35,839 nucleotides of DNA from Verrucomicrobiota bacterium (GCA_024277195.1 JAJRVS010000052.1:1-35839); one strand, 5' to 3'. Shown: positions 1-8,569, numbered from the stretch's first letter. Notes: a model not told the origin generated them from the sequence alone. Made by a program: numbers and translations.

Positions 1-172
1 ACCAAGCCAGCGCCCGCAGCCCACTGAACTTCAACTGCCGCATCAAAATATAACGAACAGCCTCCTTCTCATCATCCCCAAACAGCTTGTATTTCCCCGC
101 CGTCCGGCTCACCACATGATAATAATTCGTCTGCCCCGCCTCACCCAACAAAAATCCCCGCGTCTTTCTCAT
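1..172 (-). CDS. REP-associated Y1 transposase, N-terminal fragment (runs off the window)
   Basis: An open frame on the minus strand starts with ATG at 172-170 and stays open to the window edge (57 residues). It begins MRKTRGFLLGEAGQ and continues NYYHVVSRTAGKYKLFG. The YYHVVSR block and the following FGDDEKE are typical of the N-terminus of Y1 (HUH, IS200-like) transposases of the REP-associated type, which are common in Verrucomicrobiota and Planctomycetota. These enzymes nick and move single-stranded DNA near REP palindromes. The catalytic HFH motif and the Tyr would lie beyond the window edge, so integrity cannot be judged. A gene of the same family is cut at the other end of the window in the same orientation. 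Confidence 0.75.
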   Translation of the reverse strand, partial: MRKTRGFLLGEAGQTNYYHVVSRTAGKYKLFGDDEKEAVRYILMRQLKFSGLRALAW

Positions 173-220
173 AAAAACCACCCTATCAACCTCACCCCCA
201 ATCCACAAGCAAAAAATAAC

Positions 221-240
221 TTTGGGCCTGACTCCATTTA
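221..240. repeat. REP-like motif upstream of the transposase
   Basis: The core GGGCCTGACTCC at 224-235 lies about 50 bp upstream of the transposase start at 172. It resembles the two units at 8614-8633 and 8646-8665, which share the core GG(C/T)CTGAC. Location next to a REP-associated transposase supports a REP relation, but similarity is short. The rest of 173-335 shows nothing else that I can name. Confidence 0.35.
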
Positions 241-335
241 TTATTTTTCTCAATCAGCCTCATCCCACCTCAATCCCATTGCGCATCTGGCCATCAAGAT
301 CTACGCTACCACTACATACCTCTGCCAGTCTATCC

Positions 336-1037
336 ATGACCATCCTTATAACTAACGACGACGGAATCACTGCTCCCGGCCTAGCTGCCCTGCGTGATGT
401 CTGCCGCTCACTGGGCATCAATGCCAGCAAAATTTTCACCGTCGCACCTGACCGGGAGCTCTCTCAAAATGGCCACCGCATCACCACCTACAGCCCGATC
501 AAAGTCGAACAAATCGATGCGCAACACTATTCCGTCTCCGGCACTCCCGCCGATTGTGTTCGACTTGGATTGACTGAACTTCTGCCCTGCAAACCCGACC
601 TGATCCTTTCCGGTATCAATCCCGGCGGAAACATGGGACACGACCTTTACATATCAGGAACCGTCGCTGCTGCCCGCGAAGCCGCCTACCACGACGTGCC
701 CGCGTTCGCGATTTCCCATTATCTTAAAAACGAGCTCGCTCTGCATTGGGAAACCGCCAGCCACCGTGCAGCACGAGTATTAAAAATCCTGCTCAATCAA
801 AAAACTGACGATGGAGTTTTCTGGAACATCAACCTTCCCCATTTACCCTCCGATGCCGCCGAACCTGAAATCGTTTTCGACTGTCCACCCGAACGCCACC
901 CCCTACCCAATAGCTTCAAATCCACTGAAGAAGGCTTCGTCTATACCGGCGACTACAGTCAACGCCCGCAAAGCCCAGGCTCCGATGTTGCCGTCTGCTT
1001 TGGCGGCAACATTGCAGTTTCCAAAATCTCCGTATAA
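336..1037 (+). CDS. surE: 5'/3'-nucleotidase SurE
   Basis: This 233-residue protein is a SurE-type metal-dependent nucleoside monophosphatase, a cytosolic enzyme that dephosphorylates 5'- and 3'-nucleotides and short polyphosphates. The N-terminus MTILITNDDGI carries the paired metal-binding Asp (D8, D9). S43 in ELSQNG and N95 in LSGINPGGN complete the usual metal site. The frame is open further upstream to 222, but homology begins at the ATG at 336, so that start was chosen; no clear Shine-Dalgarno sequence precedes it. The C-terminus reaches the normal family length. The stop lies 9 nt before the lipase start, so the two genes are probably co-transcribed. Confidence 0.93.
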   Translation: MTILITNDDGITAPGLAALRDVCRSLGINASKIFTVAPDRELSQNGHRITTYSPIKVEQIDAQHYSVSGTPADCVRLGLTELLPCKPDLILSGINPGGNMGHDLYISGTVAAAREAAYHDVPAFAISHYLKNELALHWETASHRAARVLKILLNQKTDDGVFWNINLPHLPSDAAEPEIVFDCPPERHPLPNSFKSTEEGFVYTGDYSQRPQSPGSDVAVCFGGNIAVSKISV

Positions 1038-1046
1038 CTTTGCTTC

Positions 1047-2075
1047 ATGGCCGACCAATCCAACGATCCGCCTTCAAAACAACGAGCGCTGAAAGACGAA
1101 GCACGCCAGATTCTTGGTAACTGGGACAGCTTCTTGAAGCCCCAGGGCTACCCTCCCTATTTCGAACAGCCTGAAAACACAACCATCCCCGCTTTCGACC
1201 CCAGCGCAGAGAAATTCAGCCCAGCAAATGCCTGGTGGTTGTCCGAACTCTGCCGACTAGTTTACACCCCCGACAACAAGGAAGGGCGCAAGCCATGGAA
1301 AAAAATCGTCCGTTTTGACTACTTGGAAAACACCACGTTTAAAGAGATTCATTCCATTCACAAAACCGGTACCCATGCCGCCATTTACCGCTGCCACGCT
1401 CTTGGACAGCCTGACGACATTTATCACATCCTCTGTTTTCGAGGCACCAGCCGTTTCCGCCAATGGGTGCTGAACCTCAGCCCCGCACCCACCCGCTGGC
1501 ATCCAAAAAATACCAGCATAACAAAAAAAACGGCAACCCCCAATTCTGAAGAACCCTACGTTCACAGTGGCTTCAAGATTCTATTCGACCGTATCTGGCC
1601 ACTGATCGAGCCCGTCATCGCCGATATCCCCGGCCCCTTCATCTACACCGGTCACAGCCTCGGTGCCGCCCTCGCCACCATGGCAGCCCTACGTAAAGCC
1701 CCTGCCCGACTCTACACCTTTGGGTCGCCCCGCATCGGCAACGCCGCCTTCCGAGATCAACTCGACCACCCACCTCATTTTCGTATCTGCAACCACCACG
1801 ACATCGTCACCCTGCTACCGCAAACCGTAGATCAACTACAACCCTTCGATTTCCATCATACGGGACATTTCATCTACCTCGACGAAAACGGAGAAGCTCA
1901 GCACAATCCTGAGCCTGAGACCCTGGCCAACGAAGACTGGACTCCCGACAAGCCCCTCACCTATCTCACCCGCACCTTCAACAGCCCCCACCCACCCGAA
2001 TGCATCCGTGATCACTCGCCAATCCAATACAGTAAAAAACTGGCCGCTCTAGCAACTCATCCTCTCAAAATGTGA
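1047..2075 (+). CDS. Class 3 lipase family alpha/beta hydrolase
   Basis: This 342-residue protein has the pattern of the Lipase_3 (fungal-lipase-like) fold. It shows FRGT at 131-134 (oxyanion region), VHSGF at 172-176, the nucleophile elbow GHSLG with S204, and TFGSPRIGN at 224-232. The acid is probably D252 in HHDIVT, and the base H323 in DHSPIQY. No signal peptide is visible, so it is likely cytoplasmic or membrane-associated and acts on acylglycerols or related esters; the substrate is not known. It starts 9 nt after surE. No chaperone or secretion gene lies beside it. Confidence 0.85.
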   Translation: MADQSNDPPSKQRALKDEARQILGNWDSFLKPQGYPPYFEQPENTTIPAFDPSAEKFSPANAWWLSELCRLVYTPDNKEGRKPWKKIVRFDYLENTTFKEIHSIHKTGTHAAIYRCHALGQPDDIYHILCFRGTSRFRQWVLNLSPAPTRWHPKNTSITKKTATPNSEEPYVHSGFKILFDRIWPLIEPVIADIPGPFIYTGHSLGAALATMAALRKAPARLYTFGSPRIGNAAFRDQLDHPPHFRICNHHDIVTLLPQTVDQLQPFDFHHTGHFIYLDENGEAQHNPEPETLANEDWTPDKPLTYLTRTFNSPHPPECIRDHSPIQYSKKLAALATHPLKM

Positions 2076-2167
2076 GACCCTCTTTTAAAATAAGTAAATT
2101 CATCTAGACAAGGCAAAGTTAGCAGTCGATTCCTTTCCCAGAATAACGATTTCAGCCACCCCCCACC

Positions 2168-3022
2168 ATGATCGTCGACGTCCACAGCCACGCTTGGAAA
2201 TACCCACAGCACTTTTCCGCAGACTTCATCGAGCAAGCCAAACAAGCCCGAGCCGGTCTTGAAGTCGACTTGACCGTCCACTACGACGATTACAAGAAAA
2301 CCATACCCGCAGATGAGAAAGTCCACACCATCGTCTTCGGCGGCAAAGCCAAACTCAGTGGACTGTGGGTCGATGATCAGCATGTAGCCGACTATGTCAA
2401 ACAGTCCCCCAGTGACATAACCGGATTTCTATCCATCGACCCGACCATCAACGGTTGGCAGGATGAAATGCGCAACGGCCATCAAAAACTCAAACTCAAA
2501 GGAATTAAATTGCTGCCGATGTACGCGGGCTTCAAACCCGACGATACCAAACTCGACGAGCTTTGGCAGTATGCCAGCGACCACCAACTGCCCGTATTGC
2601 TACACACCGGCACCACCTTTATTTCACAAGCCCCGCTCGAATGCACCCTGCCCCGCCATCTCGACCCGGTCGCAACCCGCTTTCCCGAAGTTAAAATCAT
2701 CATGGCGCATCTCGGTCACCCCTACGAAGGCGAAGCCATCGTCGTTGCGCGCAAACACCGCAACGTTTTCACCGACATCAGCGCCCTACACTACCGCCCC
2801 CACCAACTGTATCACTCTCTGATGCTGGTGCAGGAATACGGCATCTGGAACAAAGTGCTGTTCGGCACCGACTATCCGTTCACCACGGTCAACGCCACCA
2901 TCGACGGATTGCATCAGTTGAATCAAAACTTCGCGCCTTCCGCCGCTGCACGCCTGAACGATGATGAAATCGAAAAAATGATCCACCGTGACAGCTTGAG
3001 CCTGCTAGGGCTGAAAAACTGA
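2168..3022 (+). CDS. Amidohydrolase-2 family metal-dependent hydrolase
   Basis: This 284-residue protein has the TIM-barrel amidohydrolase-2 pattern. HSH at 6-8 supplies the first metal ligands, LLHTGTT puts H146 on a central strand, MAHLGHP gives H181 and H184, and LFGTDYPF gives D235. The family includes ring-cleaving decarboxylases (ACMSD-like) and sugar lactonases (fuconolactonase-like), and sequence alone does not tell them apart. It is the first of four same-strand genes with gaps of 10, 10 and 18 nt. A 92-bp gap separates it from the lipase gene, so a promoter may lie there. In this setting a lactonase step between sugar oxidations is attractive, but this is inference. Confidence 0.82.
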   Translation: MIVDVHSHAWKYPQHFSADFIEQAKQARAGLEVDLTVHYDDYKKTIPADEKVHTIVFGGKAKLSGLWVDDQHVADYVKQSPSDITGFLSIDPTINGWQDEMRNGHQKLKLKGIKLLPMYAGFKPDDTKLDELWQYASDHQLPVLLHTGTTFISQAPLECTLPRHLDPVATRFPEVKIIMAHLGHPYEGEAIVVARKHRNVFTDISALHYRPHQLYHSLMLVQEYGIWNKVLFGTDYPFTTVNATIDGLHQLNQNFAPSAAARLNDDEIEKMIHRDSLSLLGLKN

Positions 3023-3032
3023 ACTTCTAACC

Positions 3033-4010
3033 ATGCACACACAAGAACATTTACAGAAAATCGGCGTGATCGGACTGGGACTGCTTGGTGCCGACATCGT
3101 CGCGCTCATCTTATCCCGTGGCTTGAATGTGGTAGCAGCCGACCTCGACTCCGATGCCCGACAGCAACTACCTCAACGGGTCTCCACGGCTTTAAGCGAA
3201 CTGATCGAACACGGCGGCGCCAAGCAAGGTGACTTCGACGGTTGGCAAGACCGGCTACAAATCGAAAACTCTTGTGCTAAATTCCAGAACTGTGATTTTA
3301 TCATCGAAAGCGTCGCCGAAGATGCCAAAATCAAGGCTGCCGTTTTCAGCTCGATCGAAGAAGTTGTCACTGCCGACACCCCCGTCAGCACCAACACCTC
3401 GGGACTGCCCCTGTCCGACTTTCAGCAACAACTAAAGCACCCCGGCCGCTTTCTGGGCATGCACTTCTGCCAACCCGCCTACGCCCAGCCCTTCATGGAA
3501 ATCATCCGTGGTGAACAAACCAACGACAGCACCTTCGGAGCCGCCCATCGACTTGGACTGATGTTAGGAAAAGAACCCTGCCTGATCAATCGCGATTTAC
3601 CTGGGTTTGTGGTCAATCGCATAGGTTACGCCATGTATCGAGAGGCGGCGAACCTCGTTGCTGAAGGCGTCAGCGACTTTGCCAGCATCGATAACGCAGT
3701 GCGCAATACCCTTGGCGTATTTATGTCAATGACCGGCCCTTTCCGCTGGATGGATATTTCCGGCGGCCCCGCCCTCTATGGGCGAGCAATGAAAACCATT
3801 TGGCCCACTCTGGACAACTCCGACTCGCCACCAGAATTCATTCAGGAAATGATCGACCAGAATGATCGTGGTGCGGTCAGCGGCAAAGGGTTCTACGACT
3901 ATCAATCCGGCGATGGTGAGCTTTGGGACAAAGCTTTCCGCCAACACGTATGGAAACTCCTGAAGCTCAGACGTGAAGAAGAAGGTCAGGAAGATTTTCC
4001 AGACCAATAA
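3033..4010 (+). CDS. 3-hydroxyacyl-CoA dehydrogenase-like NAD-dependent enzyme
   Basis: This 325-residue protein has an N-terminal Rossmann domain with GLGLLG at 14-19 and a C-terminal HCDH helical domain with PGFVVNR at 190-196 and GKGFYDY near 285-290. The catalytic His is probably H144 in HFCQP, where the family usually has HFFNP, so the active site is divergent. The single-domain length fits either 3-hydroxybutyryl-CoA dehydrogenase or the L-gulonate 3-dehydrogenase (lambda-crystallin) branch. The neighbours are sugar-type oxidoreductases and no thiolase or hydratase is present, which favours a polyol or sugar-acid substrate. That assignment is inference. It is 10 nt from both neighbours. 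Confidence 0.82.
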   Translation: MHTQEHLQKIGVIGLGLLGADIVALILSRGLNVVAADLDSDARQQLPQRVSTALSELIEHGGAKQGDFDGWQDRLQIENSCAKFQNCDFIIESVAEDAKIKAAVFSSIEEVVTADTPVSTNTSGLPLSDFQQQLKHPGRFLGMHFCQPAYAQPFMEIIRGEQTNDSTFGAAHRLGLMLGKEPCLINRDLPGFVVNRIGYAMYREAANLVAEGVSDFASIDNAVRNTLGVFMSMTGPFRWMDISGGPALYGRAMKTIWPTLDNSDSPPEFIQEMIDQNDRGAVSGKGFYDYQSGDGELWDKAFRQHVWKLLKLRREEEGQEDFPDQ

Positions 4011-4020
4011 AAAACACCCC

Positions 4021-5037
4021 ATGAAAGAAAAAATCCACTTACTCATCATTGGTGTCGGCTCAATCGGCGAACGTCACCTACGTTGTTTCCAGGCTACCGA
4101 ACGTGTTGGACTCTCCATCTGCGAGCTTAATGATGAACTCCGTAACCAAGTCGGCGAACGCTACGGCATCGCTACACGTTACGATAATCTGGAAAGTGCA
4201 CTCGAGCAAAAACCCACCGCCGCCCTGATCGCCGCACCCGCCCATCTGCACATCCCACTGGCCCAGACTTGCGCTCAGGCCGGTTGCCACCTCTTGATCG
4301 AAAAACCACTCTCCACCAGCACTGACGGCATCGCCGATCTGATCAAATACACCGAACAACAAAAACTCATCGCCAGTGTCGCTTTTGTCTTTCGTTCCCA
4401 CCCGGTCATCCGAGCAATGAAAAACGCCATCGACAGCGGAATCTTTGGCAAACCTCTGCAAGTCGTCACTCTATCAGGCCAACATTTCCCAACTTACCGC
4501 CCTGCCTATCGTGACATTTATTACAACAACCACGCCGCAGGCGGCGGCCTGATCCAGGACGGCCTACCCCACACAATGAATGCAGTTGAGTGGCTGGTCG
4601 GACCCGCCACGCAAATCATGGCCGACGCCACCCACCTGAAACTTGAAGGCGTCGAAGTCGAAGACACCGCCAATGTTCTCACCCGACATGGCGCGAAGGG
4701 CGAAATCCTGGGATCGTTCTGCACTAACCAACACCAAGCCCCCAACGAAACCAGTATCACCGTCATCTGTGAAAACGGCACTGCCCGTTTTGACTATCAA
4801 CGCAACCGCTGGGGCTGGCTGACCGAACCTGAGGGCGATTGGGAATACGAAAACTTCACCATCGGTCGTGACGACTTATTCACCCATCAAGCAAACGCCT
4901 TCCTCAACGCCATCGAAGGCAAGAGCGCACCTGCCTGCACGATCGCCGAAGCCGAACATACTTTAAAAACCTGCCTCACCATTCTGAAATCCTCTCAACA
5001 GCCCCCCTGGATCCCTATTCTATCTTCTACCTCCTAA
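4021..5037 (+). CDS. Gfo/Idh/MocA family oxidoreductase
   Basis: This 338-residue protein has the Gfo/Idh/MocA layout: an N-terminal Rossmann fold with GVGSIGERH at 11-19, the EKP motif at 94-96 (Lys is the usual catalytic residue), and a C-terminal alpha/beta domain. Such enzymes use NAD(P)+ to oxidise sugars, inositols or nucleotide sugars. An upstream ATG at 3973 in the same frame lies inside the preceding gene; homology begins at 4021, which also gives a 10-nt gap. It is the third gene of the cassette and pairs with the SDR that follows. A similar pair occurs in nonulosonate and flagellin-glycan clusters, which is a second possible role. Confidence 0.86.
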   Translation: MKEKIHLLIIGVGSIGERHLRCFQATERVGLSICELNDELRNQVGERYGIATRYDNLESALEQKPTAALIAAPAHLHIPLAQTCAQAGCHLLIEKPLSTSTDGIADLIKYTEQQKLIASVAFVFRSHPVIRAMKNAIDSGIFGKPLQVVTLSGQHFPTYRPAYRDIYYNNHAAGGGLIQDGLPHTMNAVEWLVGPATQIMADATHLKLEGVEVEDTANVLTRHGAKGEILGSFCTNQHQAPNETSITVICENGTARFDYQRNRWGWLTEPEGDWEYENFTIGRDDLFTHQANAFLNAIEGKSAPACTIAEAEHTLKTCLTILKSSQQPPWIPILSSTS

Positions 5038-5055
5038 CTTCTACCTCCTTCCATC

Positions 5056-5835
5056 ATGCTTTCCCTCTTTGATCTCACCGGAAAAACCGCACTCATCACC
5101 GGAGCCAGCGGCTACCTCGGTTCAGCCATGGCCGGTGCCCTCGTCGAAGCCGGTTGCCGACTCGTCGTCACCAGTCGTGATGCCGGCCGCGCCGCAGCCA
5201 TAGCCGCAGCCCTCCCCCCCGTGGACGGTGCCGAGCATGTCGGCATCGCCCTCGACCACATGGACGAAGATTCCATCAATCGAGGATTCTCCGAAGCCCT
5301 TGAAAAAACCAACGGGCTCGATATTCTAGTCAACAACGGCAACGAAGCTCTCGGCAAGGACTGGAAAGATGTCAGCGCCAAAGAATTCAATCGCCAACTG
5401 GCCAATCAAACCGGCTACTTCCTGCTCGCCCGCCTACTGCACGACCACTGTGTCGAACGAAATGAGTCCGCCTCCGTAATCATGATCGGCTCCATGTATG
5501 GCGTCGTCGGCTCCTATCCCGATACTTACAAAGACATCTGCGCCATCAGCCCGGTCGGCTACCACGCGCTGAAAGGGGGCATCATCCACATGACCCGCCA
5601 TCTTGCGGTGTGCTGGGCCAAAGACCAGGTGCGGGTCAACTGCCTCAGCCCCGGCCCCTTCCCTGGCGAAGCCGTGTCCGCCGGACTGGTCAGCCGCCTA
5701 GAGGAAAAATGTCCAATGGGCCGCATGGGGAAACCCGACGAGCTCAAAGGGGCCATCGTTTTCCTCGCCTCCCAGGCCAGCTCCTACATGACCGGACAGA
5801 ATATGCTGATCGACGGCGGTTGGACCGCTTGGTGA
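5056..5835 (+). CDS. SDR family oxidoreductase
   Basis: This 259-residue protein is a classical short-chain dehydrogenase. It has the nucleotide motif TGASGYLG at 15-22, an NNG motif at 93-95 in place of NNAG, catalytic S146 in IGSMYG, and YHALK with Y169 and K173. The C-terminal GQNMLIDGGWTAW is standard. The stretch between Ser and Tyr (GSYPDTYKDICAISPVGY) is longer than in many SDRs and resembles PtmA-like sugar-modifying SDRs; I compare from memory. It closes the four-gene run that begins at 2168. The SecG gene follows after 116 bp and is probably separate. Confidence 0.88.
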   Translation: MLSLFDLTGKTALITGASGYLGSAMAGALVEAGCRLVVTSRDAGRAAAIAAALPPVDGAEHVGIALDHMDEDSINRGFSEALEKTNGLDILVNNGNEALGKDWKDVSAKEFNRQLANQTGYFLLARLLHDHCVERNESASVIMIGSMYGVVGSYPDTYKDICAISPVGYHALKGGIIHMTRHLAVCWAKDQVRVNCLSPGPFPGEAVSAGLVSRLEEKCPMGRMGKPDELKGAIVFLASQASSYMTGQNMLIDGGWTAW

Positions 5836-5951
5836 TATCTTCTCTCAGGTTTTCCTCAACTCCATCCCATTCAGCCCCTCACACAAGCCTGTTTTCCACC
5901 CGCCGATTCGCTCTTTACAAAAGGCCTTCCCTACTCCATATTGCGCGCCCT

Positions 5952-6500
5952 ATGTCCATAGTCATCACATTATTGACCGTTTTCCTGGTGATGGTGAGCC
6001 TTTTGCTCATCCTCGTCACTCTCATGCAACGTCCTAAACAAGAAGGACTTGGCGCTGCTTTTGGTGGCGGCATGATGAACGATACTTTCGGCGCGCAAAC
6101 CACCGATGTGCTGCAAAAAAGCACCGTTTGGCTCACCGTCGCATTTTTTGGAGTCGCCATTTTACTGACAGTGCTCAATACTCGCCACTACAAAAACCAA
6201 CGCGACGTTGGCAATATTCTCGAAAACGTTCAAAAAGCAGAGCCTATTCCTGATTTTCCAGCTCCAGAAGCTACTCCTGCGACTGCCGCTACAAGCACCC
6301 CGGCTACCGACAGCAAAAAAGCCAACGATAAAAAAACGACTCCAGCAGCTAAAAAAGATTCTCCAAAAAAAGCAGACGCTAAAAGAGAGACGGCCAAGTC
6401 TGCACCTGCCAAAGACGCTAAAACAAGTCCTGCAAAAGACGCAAAAGCAGACGACAAAAAAGCGGACAGCAAACCCGCTGCCAGCGACAAGGCCAAATAA
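5952..6500 (+). CDS. secG: Preprotein translocase subunit SecG with long charged tail
   Basis: This 182-residue inner-membrane protein is a SecG, the small accessory subunit of the SecYEG channel. Two membrane segments (about 3-24 and 57-76) flank the conserved QEGLGAAFGGG region at 30-40. The ATG at 5952 is chosen because the first membrane helix starts there; the open frame extends further upstream only as an overlap with the SDR gene. Residues from about 95 to the end form a low-complexity Lys/Ala/Asp/Pro tail of nearly 90 residues. This is far longer than in E. coli SecG and gives almost twice the common length. Such tails occur in other Verrucomicrobiota, from general recollection. Confidence 0.88.
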   Translation: MSIVITLLTVFLVMVSLLLILVTLMQRPKQEGLGAAFGGGMMNDTFGAQTTDVLQKSTVWLTVAFFGVAILLTVLNTRHYKNQRDVGNILENVQKAEPIPDFPAPEATPATAATSTPATDSKKANDKKTTPAAKKDSPKKADAKRETAKSAPAKDAKTSPAKDAKADDKKADSKPAASDKAK

Positions 6501-6511
6501 CTCCGACCCTT

Positions 6512-6535
6512 GTCTGGTTCGGTTAAGAGCCAGAC
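6512..6535 (+). terminator. Possible terminator hairpin after secG
   Basis: GTCTGG at 6512-6517 pairs with CCAGAC at 6530-6535, 12 nt after the secG stop. There is no T-run directly behind, so it may only be a 3'-end stabilising hairpin. Confidence 0.3.
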
Positions 6536-6538
6536 GAC

Positions 6539-6568
6539 TTGCATCGACCCCTTTGATGCGATTATACT
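6539..6568 (+). promoter_or_regulatory. Possible promoter for the acyltransferase-heptosyltransferase gene
   Basis: A TATACT element at 6563-6568 (5 of 6 to the -10 consensus) lies 18 nt after a weak TTGCAT at 6539-6544. It would start transcription about 15 nt before the ATG at 6590. Confidence 0.3.
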
Positions 6569-6589
6569 AAGCGTTTTTCTCCATACTCC

Positions 6590-8569
6590 ATGGGAAACGC
6601 CCAACGATCACCCGGACTTCTTGTCAGCTGCGGACAATTGGCGACTTACGCCACCTACCGCTGCCTCGAAGGCTTCATTGGCCTGCTGCCACTGGCATGG
6701 TGTTGGCGCATCGGCACCCTGGTCGGCTCAATCGCTTATTTTTTCGGCGGCTCCTACCGCCGTCTGGCATTGCGCAACCTCAGCATCGCATTTGACAGTG
6801 AAAAAGATACCAGCCAAATCCGCCAGCTGACCCACCAGCATTTTCGCGCTCTGGGACGAAATTTTTTCTGCAGTATCAAAATCGCCCTGATGCCCACCGC
6901 CGCCGTCGAGCAATGTGTCTCTTACGAGGGCCGTGAACATATCCTAAAAGCCGCCCAAGACGGCAAAGGCGTGATCACCACCATTGCCCACCTCAGCAAC
7001 TGGGAAATCCTCTCCCAAGTTCCCTCTCTTGGCCCCGACATCCCCCGCTCCACCCTTTATCAACGCCTGTCCAACCCCTACTTAAATGAACTTGTCGTGC
7101 GACGACGACGCAAATCAGGCCTTACTCTCTTCGACCGCTCCAGTGGATTTTACGGCCCACTCAAACACCTGCGCGCAGGCGGGGGAGTCGGCATCCTGAT
7201 TGATCAACACGCAGGGGATCGCGGGGTCTGGTGCCCACTGTTCGGACGCCTCGCTTCGACCACCAATCTGCCCGCCCTACTCGCCCAACGCACCGGCGCC
7301 GCCATCATTCCCGTCGGCGTACGCGCTGACCATCCCGGACATTGGATCATCACCTACTCCCCCCCGGTTACCGCCCCATCCACCGCCACCAAGCCACACC
7401 AAAAAATCAACGACATCACCGCCCAACTCAATCTAGCGCTGGAAAGCTTCATCCGCAGCGCACCCGCAGAATGGTTCTGGGTTCACGACCGCTGGAAAAC
7501 CCCTAACCCCCGTTTCCTGCTATCCGACTATCGGCGCGGCATCTGGGCCGGTGATCCAAAAAAACTCAAACCCTACCGCGTCATCGTGCGCTCACCTAAC
7601 CCCCTCGGTGACGCTTGCATGGCCGTACCCGCCATCCGAGCTTTGAAAAATGGCCGGCCTGATATGGAGCTCACCATTCACTGTCGCGAAAACCTGCTTC
7701 CTTTCTGGCAACAAGTCAGCGAAGTCGATCATGTGCTGACCACCCCCCGCTCCGCCAACCCCCTCCAGGTCGCGCGTACCGTCCGCCAACAATCGCTGTA
7801 TTTTGAAGCCGCCTTGTTATTCCCCAACTCCGCCCGCTCCGCGATCGAATACTTCCTCGTTGGCATCCCACGCATCGTCGGCAATCGAGGTCACTTCCGC
7901 AGTTGGCTGCTGCACCAAATCCCCAAAGCCCCTAAAAAAATCTCCGGCCCTCCCCCTCACCACGCCCACACCTATCTCGAAGTGATCCGCCAAATGGGAG
8001 CCCATACTGACGACTCCAGCCTATTTAATTTCCCACCACTAGAAAAAAAAGCCTCCGGCTCCGACAATCCACCACTCAAACTCGGCATCTGCCCAGGCGC
8101 CGAATACGGCAATGCCAAACGCTGGCCCATCGAACGTTTTGCGCAAACCGCCGAACAGGCTTATAAAAAGCACCAAAGCAGCTGCATCGTGATCGGCTCC
8201 CCAGCAGAAAAAAAAATTGGTGAACATTTCGAGCAACTTTACTCCCCTCCTGGATGTCGCAACCTGGTTGGCAAAACCACCATCAGCGAAATGATCGACG
8301 AGCTCAAGCAGTGCAACCTACTACTCACCAATGATACCGGTACCATGCACCTTGCCGCCTTCCTCGGCATCCCTACCGTATCCATCTTCGGCTCCACCGA
8401 ACCCGCCCTCACCAGCCCACTCGGCCACGGCCACCGCATCATCCGCCGCCACGTCGACTGCAGCCCCTGTTTCCTCCGTGAATGCCCACTCGACTTCCGC
8501 TGCATGACCGAAGCCAGTGTCGAAGAAGTCAGCCAAGCCCTGCTCAAAACGATGGCAAAACTCGTGTAG
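6590..8569 (+). CDS. Fused lipid A acyltransferase - GT9 heptosyltransferase
   Basis: This 659-residue chain joins two LPS enzymes. Residues about 1-310 match LpxL/HtrB-type late acyltransferases: a hydrophobic N-terminus, the H-X4-E catalytic pair H134/E139 in AHLSNWE, a region around GILIDQHAGDRG (201-212), and EWFWVHDRWK near 294-303. Residues about 328-659 match glycosyltransferase family 9 (WaaF/WaaC): RSPNPLGDACMAVPAIRAL at the start, CPGAEYGNAKRWP near 501-513, LLLTNDTGTMHLAA near 577-590 and GSTEPALTSPLGHG. The tail has a Cys-rich CSPCFLRECPLDFRCM block typical of heptosyltransferase II. The frame runs unbroken through the linker, so it is one gene. It should acylate lipid A and add heptose to the core on the inner face of the inner membrane. 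Confidence 0.88.
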   Translation: MGNAQRSPGLLVSCGQLATYATYRCLEGFIGLLPLAWCWRIGTLVGSIAYFFGGSYRRLALRNLSIAFDSEKDTSQIRQLTHQHFRALGRNFFCSIKIALMPTAAVEQCVSYEGREHILKAAQDGKGVITTIAHLSNWEILSQVPSLGPDIPRSTLYQRLSNPYLNELVVRRRRKSGLTLFDRSSGFYGPLKHLRAGGGVGILIDQHAGDRGVWCPLFGRLASTTNLPALLAQRTGAAIIPVGVRADHPGHWIITYSPPVTAPSTATKPHQKINDITAQLNLALESFIRSAPAEWFWVHDRWKTPNPRFLLSDYRRGIWAGDPKKLKPYRVIVRSPNPLGDACMAVPAIRALKNGRPDMELTIHCRENLLPFWQQVSEVDHVLTTPRSANPLQVARTVRQQSLYFEAALLFPNSARSAIEYFLVGIPRIVGNRGHFRSWLLHQIPKAPKKISGPPPHHAHTYLEVIRQMGAHTDDSSLFNFPPLEKKASGSDNPPLKLGICPGAEYGNAKRWPIERFAQTAEQAYKKHQSSCIVIGSPAEKKIGEHFEQLYSPPGCRNLVGKTTISEMIDELKQCNLLLTNDTGTMHLAAFLGIPTVSIFGSTEPALTSPLGHGHRIIRRHVDCSPCFLRECPLDFRCMTEASVEEVSQALLKTMAKLV

